From: Planctomycetota bacterium
Lineage (GTDB): Bacteria > Planctomycetota > UBA8108
Length of the DNA: 11,591 nucleotides
Direction: 5' to 3'
NCBI GenBank assembly: GCA_016928605.1
Contig: JAFGKN010000821.1
Location: 1-11,591 of the forward strand
The notes under the pieces: model-generated
The model's input: only the letters and a program-made list of their open reading frames with translations
The model's database searches: none
What the model was told of the DNA's origin: nothing
Part shown: positions 1-6,178 of the stretch, one piece after another
Numbering within the stretch: position 1 is the stretch's first letter
Layout of the letters: each line of letters starts with the position of its first letter
Position numbers and translations under genes: made by a program

Positions 1-52
1 CTCACGGTGGAGACCCGTGACCCTCGGGGGCTGCGGGCGCTTCAGAGCGCGC

Positions 53-81
53 ATTGTATCCGCTCGGGAGCCCTGTGTCCG
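53..81 (-). promoter_or_regulatory. Possible sigma70-type promoter reading out of the window
   Basis: Read on the minus strand, CGGACA (76-81; four of six matches to TTGACA) is followed after 17 bases by TACAAT (53-58; five of six matches to TATAAT). Spacing is ideal and the -10 is unusually AT-rich for this DNA. It would start transcription near position 46, leftward, for a gene outside the window and separate from the oiaC operon. No downstream gene is visible, so this stays a candidate. Confidence 0.35.
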
Positions 82-100
82 CCGGCGGCAGCCGGACATC

Positions 101-124
101 CATACCACCGGACATACCACCGGA
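101..124. repeat. 12-bp direct repeat, two copies
   Basis: CATACCACCGGA occurs twice back to back (101-112 and 113-124), and a further partial copy of its CCGGACAT edge lies just to the left at about 92-99. It sits 10 bases downstream of the oiaC stop codon. It may be a small slippage product or a binding site; nothing in the sequence decides. Confidence 0.6.
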
Positions 125-134
125 CGGCCATCCA

Positions 135-947
135 TCAGTCCGGGATCAGCCGCCTCAGGTAGCGGATGCTCTCCTCCGCCCACTCGCGCTCGCGCCGGAC
201 GGTCTCCTCCGGCGTCTCCGCCGGCGGCGTCCAGAGCTCGAGGATGGCGCTGGGATCGCGGCCGCAGGCGCGGAGAGTCTCGAGCAGCCGCGGCACATCG
301 AGCCGGCCCCGGCCGGCGGGGCGGCCCTCGACGGCGAAGCCCATCCCGGACGGGACTCTGCGGATGTCGAAGTCCTTCACGTGGAGATTCACCGCGAGCG
401 GCGCGAGCTCGGCGATGACGACATCCGGTCCCTCCAGCGCGCCGAAGGAGTTCACCGTGTCGAGGCAGACGCCCACGCGCTCGCTGCCGATGCTCCGCAC
501 GATGCGCGCCAGCGCGGCCGAGGAAAACCGGTCGTGGTTCTCGATGGCCAGGCAGATGCCGGCCTCCTCGAGCTGCCCGATCGCCGCGCGCAGCCGCTCG
601 GCGGCCTCCTCCTCTTCCGGGCGGTCATCGCCGGCGTCGATGACGACGCGGAGGATGGGGGATGCGAAGAGCTTCGCGATCTCCAGACAGCGCGACAGGT
701 GATCCCTCGCGATCCCGCGCGCTCCGACCTCCACGGCGATGCCGCGCTGGTCGGCCTCCCTCTTCAGGCTCTCGAGACGACTCCGCGGCAAGAGATGGAG
801 CGGCAGGTTGTCGGCGATCTGCACGACCCGCACGCCGAGCTCGCCGGCCCGCTCGAGGAGATCCTCCGCCTCCAGGCGCCCCGAGGGCAGATGCCCCTCC
901 ACTCCGACGGCCCAGGTATACGTATAGGAGCTGATGCCCAGCTTCAT
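135..947 (-). CDS. oiaC: 3-oxo-isoapionate decarboxylase-like TIM-barrel protein (OiaC-like)
   Basis: This 270-residue protein belongs to the sugar phosphate isomerase/epimerase superfamily (AP endonuclease 2 / xylose-isomerase-like TIM barrel). The sequence shows the superfamily's metal-ligand pattern: E136 (in AIENHD), D163 (in CLDTVN), H189 (in NLHVKD) and E237 (in LELW). It opens with GISSYTYTWAVGV at residues 4-16. No signal peptide is seen, so it should be cytoplasmic. In the D-apiose pathway, OiaC decarboxylates 3-oxo-isoapionate to L-erythrulose and CO2. That role is inferred from its place after apnL, apsD and apnO; fold alone would also allow a sugar epimerase or isomerase, for example an inositol-type enzyme. 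The start ATG has only a weak ribosome site (GAGG 11 bases upstream or GAGA 3 bases upstream). It lies 132 bases after apnO, across an 8-bp tandem repeat. Confidence 0.72.
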   Translation of the reverse strand: MKLGISSYTYTWAVGVEGHLPSGRLEAEDLLERAGELGVRVVQIADNLPLHLLPRSRLESLKREADQRGIAVEVGARGIARDHLSRCLEIAKLFASPILRVVIDAGDDRPEEEEAAERLRAAIGQLEEAGICLAIENHDRFSSAALARIVRSIGSERVGVCLDTVNSFGALEGPDVVIAELAPLAVNLHVKDFDIRRVPSGMGFAVEGRPAGRGRLDVPRLLETLRACGRDPSAILELWTPPAETPEETVRREREWAEESIRYLRRLIPD

Positions 948-966
948 GCTTCTCGAGGCCTCATCT

Positions 967-1051
967 CTCTTCGGCTCTTCGGCTCTTCGGCTCTTCGGCT
1001 CTTCGGCTCTTCGGCTCTTCGGCTCTTCGGCTCTTCGGCTCTTCGCTCTTC
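967..1051. repeat. 8-bp tandem repeat (CTCTTCGG), nine perfect copies plus degenerate end
   Basis: CTCTTCGG is repeated nine times without error at 967-1038, then decays (CTCTTCG, then CTCTTC) to about 1051. It fills most of the gap between apnO and oiaC. On the operon's mRNA it reads as purine-rich GAAGAGCC units. Because 8 is not a multiple of 3, each frame cycles through the same eight codons, none of them a stop, on both strands; the minus strand would give the repeating peptide RRAEEPKS. Such octamer arrays change copy number by slippage, which would shift the spacing to oiaC. Confidence 0.95.
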
Positions 1052-1079
1052 CGCTACGGCCGCGGCGGCGGCCTCCCGG

Positions 1080-1919
1080 CTAGCCTGCGGCCCTCGTGAT
1101 CGCCCGCACCTGCTCGAGCACGCTGTCGGGGCGGAAGACATCCTTCCAGTCGGGACGGAGGAGCCGCTCCATGCCGCGCCGCGCGGCGAGCTTCGCGCCC
1201 TCGGAGACTCTCGCGTCGATGAAGCCGAAGAGGATGCCGATGTCGACGTGCAGATGGCCGAGGAGGAAGTCCCTCGCCGCCTCTGCCGGCACTCCCGCGC
1301 GGACCGCCTCCTCCATCGCCTCGCGCATCGCGAACATGAACGTCAGCACCACCGTCTCGGAGAGCGCCGGCTCGAGGATCGCCATCTGCTCGACGGTGAT
1401 GCGATGAACGCGCATCACCGGAGCGAACATGGCGCGCACGAGCTTCTCGCCCTTGTCGTAGTCTGCCTCCGATCCGCGCATCAGCGCGCAGACCACGTGC
1501 TGCTTCGCCTTGCCGCCGAAGCAGTCGGCCTTCGCCTCCGGATCGGTCTCGTCGTTGATCACCGGAGGATGGCAGGGATGCGTCACGAGACAGGCGATGT
1601 CGTCCCGGCGCGGGAACGCCTCGCCGTGCGGCGCGGCGGGGTCGAGGCAGACGAGCATCGCTCCGCTACGCATCCACGTGACGACTCGCGCCGCCTCCTT
1701 CGCGATCGCCACGTCGGGGATCGCGAGCACCACGGCGTCGGCCGTTCTCACCGCCTCCTCCGCCGCGGCCGGCGTGAGCCCGCGCCGGCGCAACTGGTCG
1801 AGCCCCGCCGCGCCGGACTCGACCGGCAGGAGCTCGAAGCCCTCCGCATCCCGCAGCTTCTCCGAGATGCGAGTCCCCATCTTGCCTCCGGCGCCGAGCA
1901 GCGCGATGCGAATCGCCAT
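1080..1919 (-). CDS. apnO: D-apionate oxidoisomerase-like protein (ApnO-like, PGDH_C family)
   Basis: This 279-residue protein has an N-terminal Rossmann fold with the dinucleotide motif GAGGKMG (residues 9-15), the strand ADAVVLAIPD (60-69), the conserved-looking THPCHPP (113-119) and a helical C-terminal half containing QMAILEPALSE (178-188) and GHLHVDIGILFG (221-232). This is the layout of the phosphogluconate-dehydrogenase C-terminal-like (PGDH_C) family, which includes ApnO, the NAD-dependent D-apionate oxidoisomerase that makes 3-oxo-isoapionate. The function is inferred from family plus neighbours; another hydroxy-acid dehydrogenase is possible. It appears cytoplasmic. The open frame runs further upstream to 2870, but that stretch lies over apsD in another frame. 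The ATG at 1919 follows an excellent ribosome site (GGAGGAG, 6-base spacer), 20 bases after the apsD stop. Confidence 0.75.
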   Translation of the reverse strand: MAIRIALLGAGGKMGTRISEKLRDAEGFELLPVESGAAGLDQLRRRGLTPAAAEEAVRTADAVVLAIPDVAIAKEAARVVTWMRSGAMLVCLDPAAPHGEAFPRRDDIACLVTHPCHPPVINDETDPEAKADCFGGKAKQHVVCALMRGSEADYDKGEKLVRAMFAPVMRVHRITVEQMAILEPALSETVVLTFMFAMREAMEEAVRAGVPAEAARDFLLGHLHVDIGILFGFIDARVSEGAKLAARRGMERLLRPDWKDVFRPDSVLEQVRAITRAAG

Positions 1920-1925
1920 GTCGAT

Positions 1926-1932
1926 CTCCTCC
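1926..1932 (-). promoter_or_regulatory. Ribosome binding site fixing the apnO start
   Basis: On the minus strand GGAGGAG ends 6 bases before the ATG at 1919. It decides the start within a frame that stays open for hundreds of codons upstream, and it implies strong independent translation initiation of apnO inside the operon. Confidence 0.8.
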
Positions 1933-1939
1933 CGTTCCG

Positions 1940-2956
1940 TCAGTCCAAGCGGATCACCTCGTTCCGCCGCGCCGAATCGTACGCCGCGAACACGAGCCGC
2001 ATAGTACGGAGATTGTCCTCTCCCGTCGTCTCGGAAGCCCCTGCGCCGGTGACGCCCCGCAGCAGATCGGCGTTGCAGGGGACGATGCTCGAGTGCACCG
2101 CGTCGCGGCGGGCCCACGCGTAGCGCGGCGGCGGATAGCGCCGGGCCTGGGTGCATTCCCGCGTCGTCGTCCGCAGCCAGAAGTCCGGACCCAGCTCGAT
2201 CGAACCCCCCTCGCCCTCGACGAGGATGTAGGTCTCGGCCGCCCGCTCCCTTTCCGTGATGCTCGCATAGCTGATCTCGCAGGTCACCGTCATGCCGCTC
2301 CGCATGCGCATCATCACCTTGGCGAAGTCCTCGCCGGCGAGCTCCTTGCAGATGTGATGCGTCTGGCAGCAGAGGCTCTCCGCCTCCCCGAAGAGAAACC
2401 TGGCGACGTCGAGGATGTGGCCCCCCATGTCGGTCAGGATGAACTCCTCGAGGTCCTTGAGGAAGGGCTGGTCCTGCCAGACCGGGATGCTGCTGAGATA
2501 GTCGATCCTCGCGCAGAACGGGCGGCCGATGGGATTGCGGTCCAGCGCGGCCTTGAGCGCGCGGATCGCGGTCTGCCAGCGCCAGTTCTCGTGGATGAGG
2601 AGCGGCACGCCGGCCTGCCGGCAGGTCTCCACCATCCGCTCCGCCGCCTCCAGCGAGGGCGCCATCGGCTTCTGGCAGATGACCGGCAGCCCGCGCTCGG
2701 CCGCCATCCTCACGAAGCGCTCGTGAACAGAGGGATCGACGATGAGGTCGGCGAAGTCGATCTTCTCCCCGGCGAGCAGCGCCTCCGGATCGTCGTAGAC
2801 GGCTGGAACACCGAACTCCTCCGCCAGAGCCTCCGCCTTCGATCGCGTCCGGTTGTAGAGCGCGACGCACTCCGCGCCCTCCAGCTCCTTCCAGGCGGCC
2901 AGCTGGTAGCGCGACCAGAAGCCGGTGCCGAAGATGGCGAATCGAGCCTTCCGCAT
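1940..2956 (-). CDS. apsD: D-apiose dehydrogenase-like Gfo/Idh/MocA oxidoreductase (ApsD-like)
   Basis: This is a 338-residue Gfo/Idh/MocA-family NAD(P)-dependent dehydrogenase. An N-terminal Rossmann domain has the nucleotide motif FGTGFW (9-14) and ends in VICQKP (92-97), where K96 is the family's catalytic lysine; the usual EKP is QKP here. The C-terminal substrate domain has HENWRWQ (122-128) and TDMGGHILD (175-183), with H180 and D183 matching the family's H-x-x-D. ApsD enzymes oxidise D-apiose to D-apionolactone, the first step of the oxidative apiose route, and the lactonase-like gene directly upstream supports this. A related sugar or inositol dehydrogenase cannot be excluded by fold alone. 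The apnL stop overlaps an ATG at 2962 by one base (TGATG). The ATG at 2956 is preferred because GAGGAG then sits 8 bases upstream; using 2962 adds two residues. Confidence 0.75.
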   Translation of the reverse strand: MRKARFAIFGTGFWSRYQLAAWKELEGAECVALYNRTRSKAEALAEEFGVPAVYDDPEALLAGEKIDFADLIVDPSVHERFVRMAAERGLPVICQKPMAPSLEAAERMVETCRQAGVPLLIHENWRWQTAIRALKAALDRNPIGRPFCARIDYLSSIPVWQDQPFLKDLEEFILTDMGGHILDVARFLFGEAESLCCQTHHICKELAGEDFAKVMMRMRSGMTVTCEISYASITERERAAETYILVEGEGGSIELGPDFWLRTTTRECTQARRYPPPRYAWARRDAVHSSIVPCNADLLRGVTGAGASETTGEDNLRTMRLVFAAYDSARRNEVIRLD

Positions 2957-2961
2957 GGGCA

Positions 2962-4884
2962 TCACTCCTCGCTCAAGTCGAGACGGGCGACGGCGCACGG
3001 CAGCAGCTCGATGCGCAGGCTGCCGCCGTCCGCGCGCATCGACTCATCGGGGGAATCCCGGTAGGCGCACGGCGACTCCATGGCCACCGCGACGTTCTCC
3101 TCGTCGAGACGTCGAACCCGGGCCCGCCTTCCCATCCCCTGCAGTCTGACCGTCCGCGGCTGGCCGGTGAAGTTGGCCAGAAGAACCCGCACCGTGTCGC
3201 CGCGGCGCATCGCCAGCCCGTCGACGAGGAGGGGCCGGCTCGAGAAGGTCCGCACCGCCAGAGCGGTCCTGAACTCCCGCACATCCGCCAGCACGTGATA
3301 TAGCGGAAAGACCTCGGCGCCGGGAACGCCGATCTCCTGCCCGTAGGGACAATCCCGCGTGGCCAGCACTCCGCACGGCCCGGAGACCTCGAAGGCCGTG
3401 ACGCTGCGCACGCCGTCCTCCACGATGCGCTTCAGGCTGCCCACCGTCCACGCGGCGCCGAAGAGCGAGACCAGCCGGTCGTCGGCGAGAGGGATTCCGC
3501 GAGGCTCGCCTGCGGGGACCGGCGGCCGAGGAGCCAGCGTGAGGGGCGTGACGAGGATCGGGACATCGCCGGCGATCTGCTGCGCCGTCGCGATGGCGGC
3601 AGCCTGCCCCGCGAGCGACTCCACGACCGTCTCGTTGTCGAAAGCGTGCACCTGAGGATCGATCGGAAAGCAGATCACATCCAGCAGATCGAGAGGAACA
3701 TCGGCGCGGTTCAGCTCCGCGAAGTACGTGTCGCTGCCGCCGCCGATCCACTGCGCGGGCGGCAGGATCCGGCGGGCCATGTCGACCCACGGCGGCAGCG
3801 TGCAGGGCTCTCCCTCGCGAAAAACGAGCCACCAGCAGACGAGCGGCCGGATGGAGTCCACAACCCGGCGGAGCTCCCTCAGCTCCTCCTCGGGTCTCTC
3901 CGCCAGATGGAGGGCGATCTCGAGACGCACGGCGAGGGCATCGGCCGCGGCGGCCGCCCGCGCGAGCTGCTCGTGCCATCCTCCGTGCCCGAGCCAGAGA
4001 TCGACCCGCAGGTGCGAGATGTCGAGCCACTCCAGCAGAGAGACCTGGCGCTTCCCGGGAGACTCTGGATGCGGCCCTGCGTCAAGACCGACGGCGGGCA
4101 GGCGCGCCGGAGCGCAGGCGGGCAGGATGGGCTGGAATACGATCTCCTCCTCCGAGCGCGGCCTCCACACAGGGCTCCCGGCGAGCTCGATCGTCACCGA
4201 CTGCCGGATGCGGCCGCCGCTCGACACCTCGAAGGGGAACGGCAGCCGCAGCGGACGGCTGTAGATCTTGTACGAGCCGTCCGTCCAGTTGCGCTGGTCC
4301 TCCATCTCGAAGACATCGCCCTCGAGGCGAACGGAGCACTCCGTTCCCAGAGACACCTCGTGCGCGATGGCCGCCATGTCGGTGAACGGCTGGCGAGGAG
4401 CGACGAGCCGGGGAAACTCCCCCTCGGTCACGGACCCGTCGGCGTGCGTGACGCGGCAGGGCCGGCCGGCGCACTCCTGGATCGGATGGAGGACGCACAG
4501 GCCGATGCGGCACGTGAGGAAGGCCGAGCGCGCCTCGCCATCCACCGCGAAGCGGATCGCCCCCTCCCGCGTCCCCCGGATCTCCGCCCGCCAGGCGAAG
4601 TCGATCGGCCCTTCGCGGCACGAGACCCGCAGATCGACCGCGAACTCGTCGTCCGCCGCATCCACCCGGCAGCTCTCGATCCGGTTCGGCAGCGTGCCCC
4701 ACCGGGGATCTCGCACGGCGAAGTAAATCCGCCGGATGACCTCGCGCCCGCCGAGCCGCACATAGCGGAGATCCGCTTCGCCCAGGACGAGATCGAGGGA
4801 GCCGGCGCGCAGCCTCCGCCCCGCGGGAGGCGGCTGCTCCCGGCCGAAACGAATCCTCGTGAGCATCGCATCCATGCTGGCCAT
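2962..4884 (-). CDS. apnL: D-apionolactonase-like protein (ApnL-like)
   Basis: This 640-residue protein appears to have three parts: an N-terminal beta-rich domain (about 25-240), a middle alpha/beta TIM-barrel-like domain (about 255-535, with GGGSDTYFAELN at 381-392 and PQVHAFDNETVVES at 410-423), and a C-terminal beta domain (about 545-638), the arrangement of a glycoside-hydrolase-like fold. Striking segments are RRIYFAVRDPRWGTLP (51-66) and MEDQRNWTDGSYKIY (194-208). These match my recollection of the ApnL family, which hydrolyses D-apionolactone to D-apionate. I see no signal peptide, so hydrolysis should be cytoplasmic. It is first in the operon, next to the divergent promoter region. 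The start is uncertain: ATGs at 4884, 4875 and 4866 are in frame and none has a strong ribosome site. If it is not ApnL, it is a family of unknown function. Confidence 0.75.
   Translation of the reverse strand: MASMDAMLTRIRFGREQPPPAGRRLRAGSLDLVLGEADLRYVRLGGREVIRRIYFAVRDPRWGTLPNRIESCRVDAADDEFAVDLRVSCREGPIDFAWRAEIRGTREGAIRFAVDGEARSAFLTCRIGLCVLHPIQECAGRPCRVTHADGSVTEGEFPRLVAPRQPFTDMAAIAHEVSLGTECSVRLEGDVFEMEDQRNWTDGSYKIYSRPLRLPFPFEVSSGGRIRQSVTIELAGSPVWRPRSEEEIVFQPILPACAPARLPAVGLDAGPHPESPGKRQVSLLEWLDISHLRVDLWLGHGGWHEQLARAAAAADALAVRLEIALHLAERPEEELRELRRVVDSIRPLVCWWLVFREGEPCTLPPWVDMARRILPPAQWIGGGSDTYFAELNRADVPLDLLDVICFPIDPQVHAFDNETVVESLAGQAAAIATAQQIAGDVPILVTPLTLAPRPPVPAGEPRGIPLADDRLVSLFGAAWTVGSLKRIVEDGVRSVTAFEVSGPCGVLATRDCPYGQEIGVPGAEVFPLYHVLADVREFRTALAVRTFSSRPLLVDGLAMRRGDTVRVLLANFTGQPRTVRLQGMGRRARVRRLDEENVAVAMESPCAYRDSPDESMRADGGSLRIELLPCAVARLDLSEE
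2965..2970 (-). promoter_or_regulatory. Ribosome binding site deciding the apsD start
   Basis: GAGGAG lies inside the last codons of apnL. It is 8 bases before the ATG at 2956 but only 2 bases before the ATG at 2962, so it favours the former. The overlap of the apnL TGA with the upstream ATG points to translational coupling of apnL and apsD. Confidence 0.7.
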
Positions 4885-4901
4885 CCGCTCGCCCGCAGAA
4901 C

Positions 4902-4917
4902 GCCGTCAAGGTACGGC
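4902..4917. promoter_or_regulatory. Candidate operator: inverted repeat over the apnL -10
   Basis: GCCGT CAAGGT ACGGC is a perfect 5-bp inverted repeat with a 6-base centre. It covers the whole candidate -10 element of the apnL promoter, the usual place for a repressor site. A LacI- or GntR-type regulator would be typical for sugar operons, but none is encoded here and the repeat is short enough to occur by chance in GC-rich DNA. Confidence 0.35.
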
Positions 4918-4937
4918 ACCTCCCCCGAGCTTGTCAA
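4908..4937 (-). promoter_or_regulatory. Sigma70-type promoter for the apnL-apsD-apnO-oiaC operon
   Basis: Read on the minus strand, a perfect TTGACA (4932-4937) is followed after 18 bases by TACCTT (4908-4913; matches TATAAT at three of six positions, including the key first T, second A and final T). Transcription would begin near 4901, leaving a short leader of about 17 bases before the apnL ATG at 4884. Confidence 0.5.
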
Positions 4938-5015
4938 CGCGAGCACGGCTCCGGCAGATCCGGCGTCTGCGCGATGGCGCGACGCGATGCAGGGTCCCGA
5001 GCAACAGCCGCGGGC

Positions 5016-5045
5016 TTGACGCCGTCGAGAGGCTTGCCCGATGAT
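5016..5045 (+). promoter_or_regulatory. Possible promoter for the transporter operon
   Basis: TTGACG (5016-5021, five of six matches) is followed after 18 bases by GATGAT (5040-5045, four of six). It would start transcription near 5052, which fits translation from the ATG at 5092 and not from the ATG at 5041. The match is modest. Confidence 0.3.
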
Positions 5046-5091
5046 GTCCGCCGGTCGTCTCGACGCTCCAGCTCCGAGAAAGGCGGATTCC

Positions 5092-6159
5092 ATGCATCTC
5101 ACCGGCGCCTCTCCTGCAGCGGCCCCCCGCGCACCAGCCCCTCTCCGCACCGCCGCGAGCCGTCTCGCGATGGCGGCGCTCGGCGCGATCCTTCTCCTCG
5201 CGCCCGCCTCCTGCGCCCGGAGGCCGGCGGAGGAGACCGGCCTCGCGGTTCTCTTCTCCTTCCAGGATCTCGAGACGGAGTTCTGGGTCGCCGCGCATCG
5301 CGTGATCACGACCGCCCTGAAGGAGAAGGGGATCCAGGTGATCGAGCAGAACGCGCACCAGGATGCCAACCGCCAGCTCGAGCAGGTGCGGGCCGCCATC
5401 TCCCAGGACGTCGACGGGATCATCATCATCCCCCAGGATGGAGAGAGCGCCCTCACCATCATCGGCGAGGCCAACGAGGCCGGCATCCCCATCGCGGTCT
5501 TCAACCGCCCGCCGGCGGATCGCAGCAGGCCGGCCGTGGTGGTCGTCGCGGACAACGCGAGGATCGCCGAGCAGGCGGTGGAGCATCTCGCGGACGAGGC
5601 CGCCCGGCTGGGCCGCAAGGCGAGGCCGCTCATCCTCGTCGGCGATCTCGGCGACCCGAACTCGATCGACCGCCGCAAGGGCTTCTACAGGGTCGTGGAC
5701 AGGAGGCGCGACATGTTCCACGACCCGGTCGAGGTCCCGACGAAGTGGGATGCCAACACCGCGCTCTCGAACCTTGAGGCGGCCCTGCAGGCGGATCCGG
5801 ACGTCGATCTGATCTTCACCAGCTCGGACTTCATGTATCCCCAGATACGGGCGGTCCTCGAGCCGCTCGGCAGGTGGAAGAAGAAGGGCGAGCCGGGCCA
5901 CGTGATCCTGGGAGGCCTCGACGGAGACCTCGGCGCCTGCCGTCTCATGAAGGAGGGCTACGTGGACGCGACGGGAGTCCAGGACCTGTTCTTCGAGGCG
6001 GAGTCGGTCCTGAGCGGTCTCCTCGAGGCCATCGAGAAGGGAGAGAAGACGCCCGAGAGATGGACGGAGGATCCGGGCTTCGCGCTCACCCAGGCCAACA
6101 TCGCGCAGCGCGAGCTGGACATGTGGGGCTGCAGGCTGGCCTCGCAGGCCGGCAGGTGA
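5092..6159 (+). CDS. Sugar ABC transporter substrate-binding lipoprotein (RbsB-type), probably for apiose
   Basis: This 355-residue protein (from the ATG at 5092) is a type-1 periplasmic sugar-binding protein. A signal sequence (R24, then a hydrophobic stretch at about 25-39) ends in LLLAPASC with C41 as the likely lipidated cysteine; the -3 residue is proline, which is atypical for a lipobox. The binding fold begins at LAVLFSFQDLETEFW (51-65), followed by DVDGIIIIPQD (107-117), IPIAVFNRP (132-140) and VILGGLDGD (271-279), as in RbsB relatives. It would capture a sugar outside the membrane and deliver it to the two permeases encoded next. Apiose is inferred only from the divergent catabolic operon. 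Start choice: AAAGG lies 8 bases before 5092; the in-frame ATG at 5041 also has GAGAGG 8 bases upstream and would add 17 residues. The next gene begins 19 bases downstream. Confidence 0.85.
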   Translation: MHLTGASPAAAPRAPAPLRTAASRLAMAALGAILLLAPASCARRPAEETGLAVLFSFQDLETEFWVAAHRVITTALKEKGIQVIEQNAHQDANRQLEQVRAAISQDVDGIIIIPQDGESALTIIGEANEAGIPIAVFNRPPADRSRPAVVVVADNARIAEQAVEHLADEAARLGRKARPLILVGDLGDPNSIDRRKGFYRVVDRRRDMFHDPVEVPTKWDANTALSNLEAALQADPDVDLIFTSSDFMYPQIRAVLEPLGRWKKKGEPGHVILGGLDGDLGACRLMKEGYVDATGVQDLFFEAESVLSGLLEAIEKGEKTPERWTEDPGFALTQANIAQRELDMWGCRLASQAGR

Positions 6160-6178
6160 TCCGGATGGCTCTGCCGCC

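Larger units (their letters stand above)
1..134. other. Non-coding left edge downstream of oiaC
   Basis: No convincing gene is seen here; the open frames crossing it on the plus strand are GC-rich shadows that run antisense to oiaC. It holds a perfect 5-bp-stem hairpin at 37-50 (GCGCT TCAG AGCGC) without a T-run, a 12-bp direct repeat at 101-124, and a possible minus-strand promoter at 53-81. No clear intrinsic terminator for the oiaC operon is visible, so the operon may continue beyond the left edge. Confidence 0.5.
4885..5091. promoter_or_regulatory. Divergent control region between catabolic operon and transporter operon
   Basis: This 207-base gap separates the start codons of apnL (minus) and the substrate-binding protein gene (plus). 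It contains a good minus-strand promoter candidate (4908-4937), an inverted repeat over its -10 (4902-4917), a weaker plus-strand promoter candidate (5016-5045), and an outer inverted repeat CGGGC...GCCCG (5011-5015 with 5036-5040). Common control of uptake and breakdown is the simplest reading. No regulator gene is adjacent. Confidence 0.6.

Noticed and set aside
967..1051. CRISPR-like array
   Set aside because: The 8-bp units are directly adjacent with no spacers, and no cas genes are near. It is a simple tandem repeat.
944..1141. Small 65-codon minus-strand gene through the octamer array
   Set aside because: It starts inside apnO without a ribosome site and its content is mostly the repeat. 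It is kept only as a possible coupling path to oiaC, not as a gene.
54..2123. Long plus-strand open frame of 689 codons
   Set aside because: It is antisense to oiaC, apnO and apsD, which have family motifs and good ribosome sites. Its translation is low-complexity and rich in Arg, Ala and Asp/His, typical of GC-rich shadow frames.
135..4884. Inositol catabolism operon
   Set aside because: A Gfo/Idh/MocA dehydrogenase, a TIM barrel and an RbsABC-type importer also occur in inositol clusters, but no IolB, IolC, IolD or IolA-like protein is present, and the ApnL-like and PGDH_C proteins fit apiose better.
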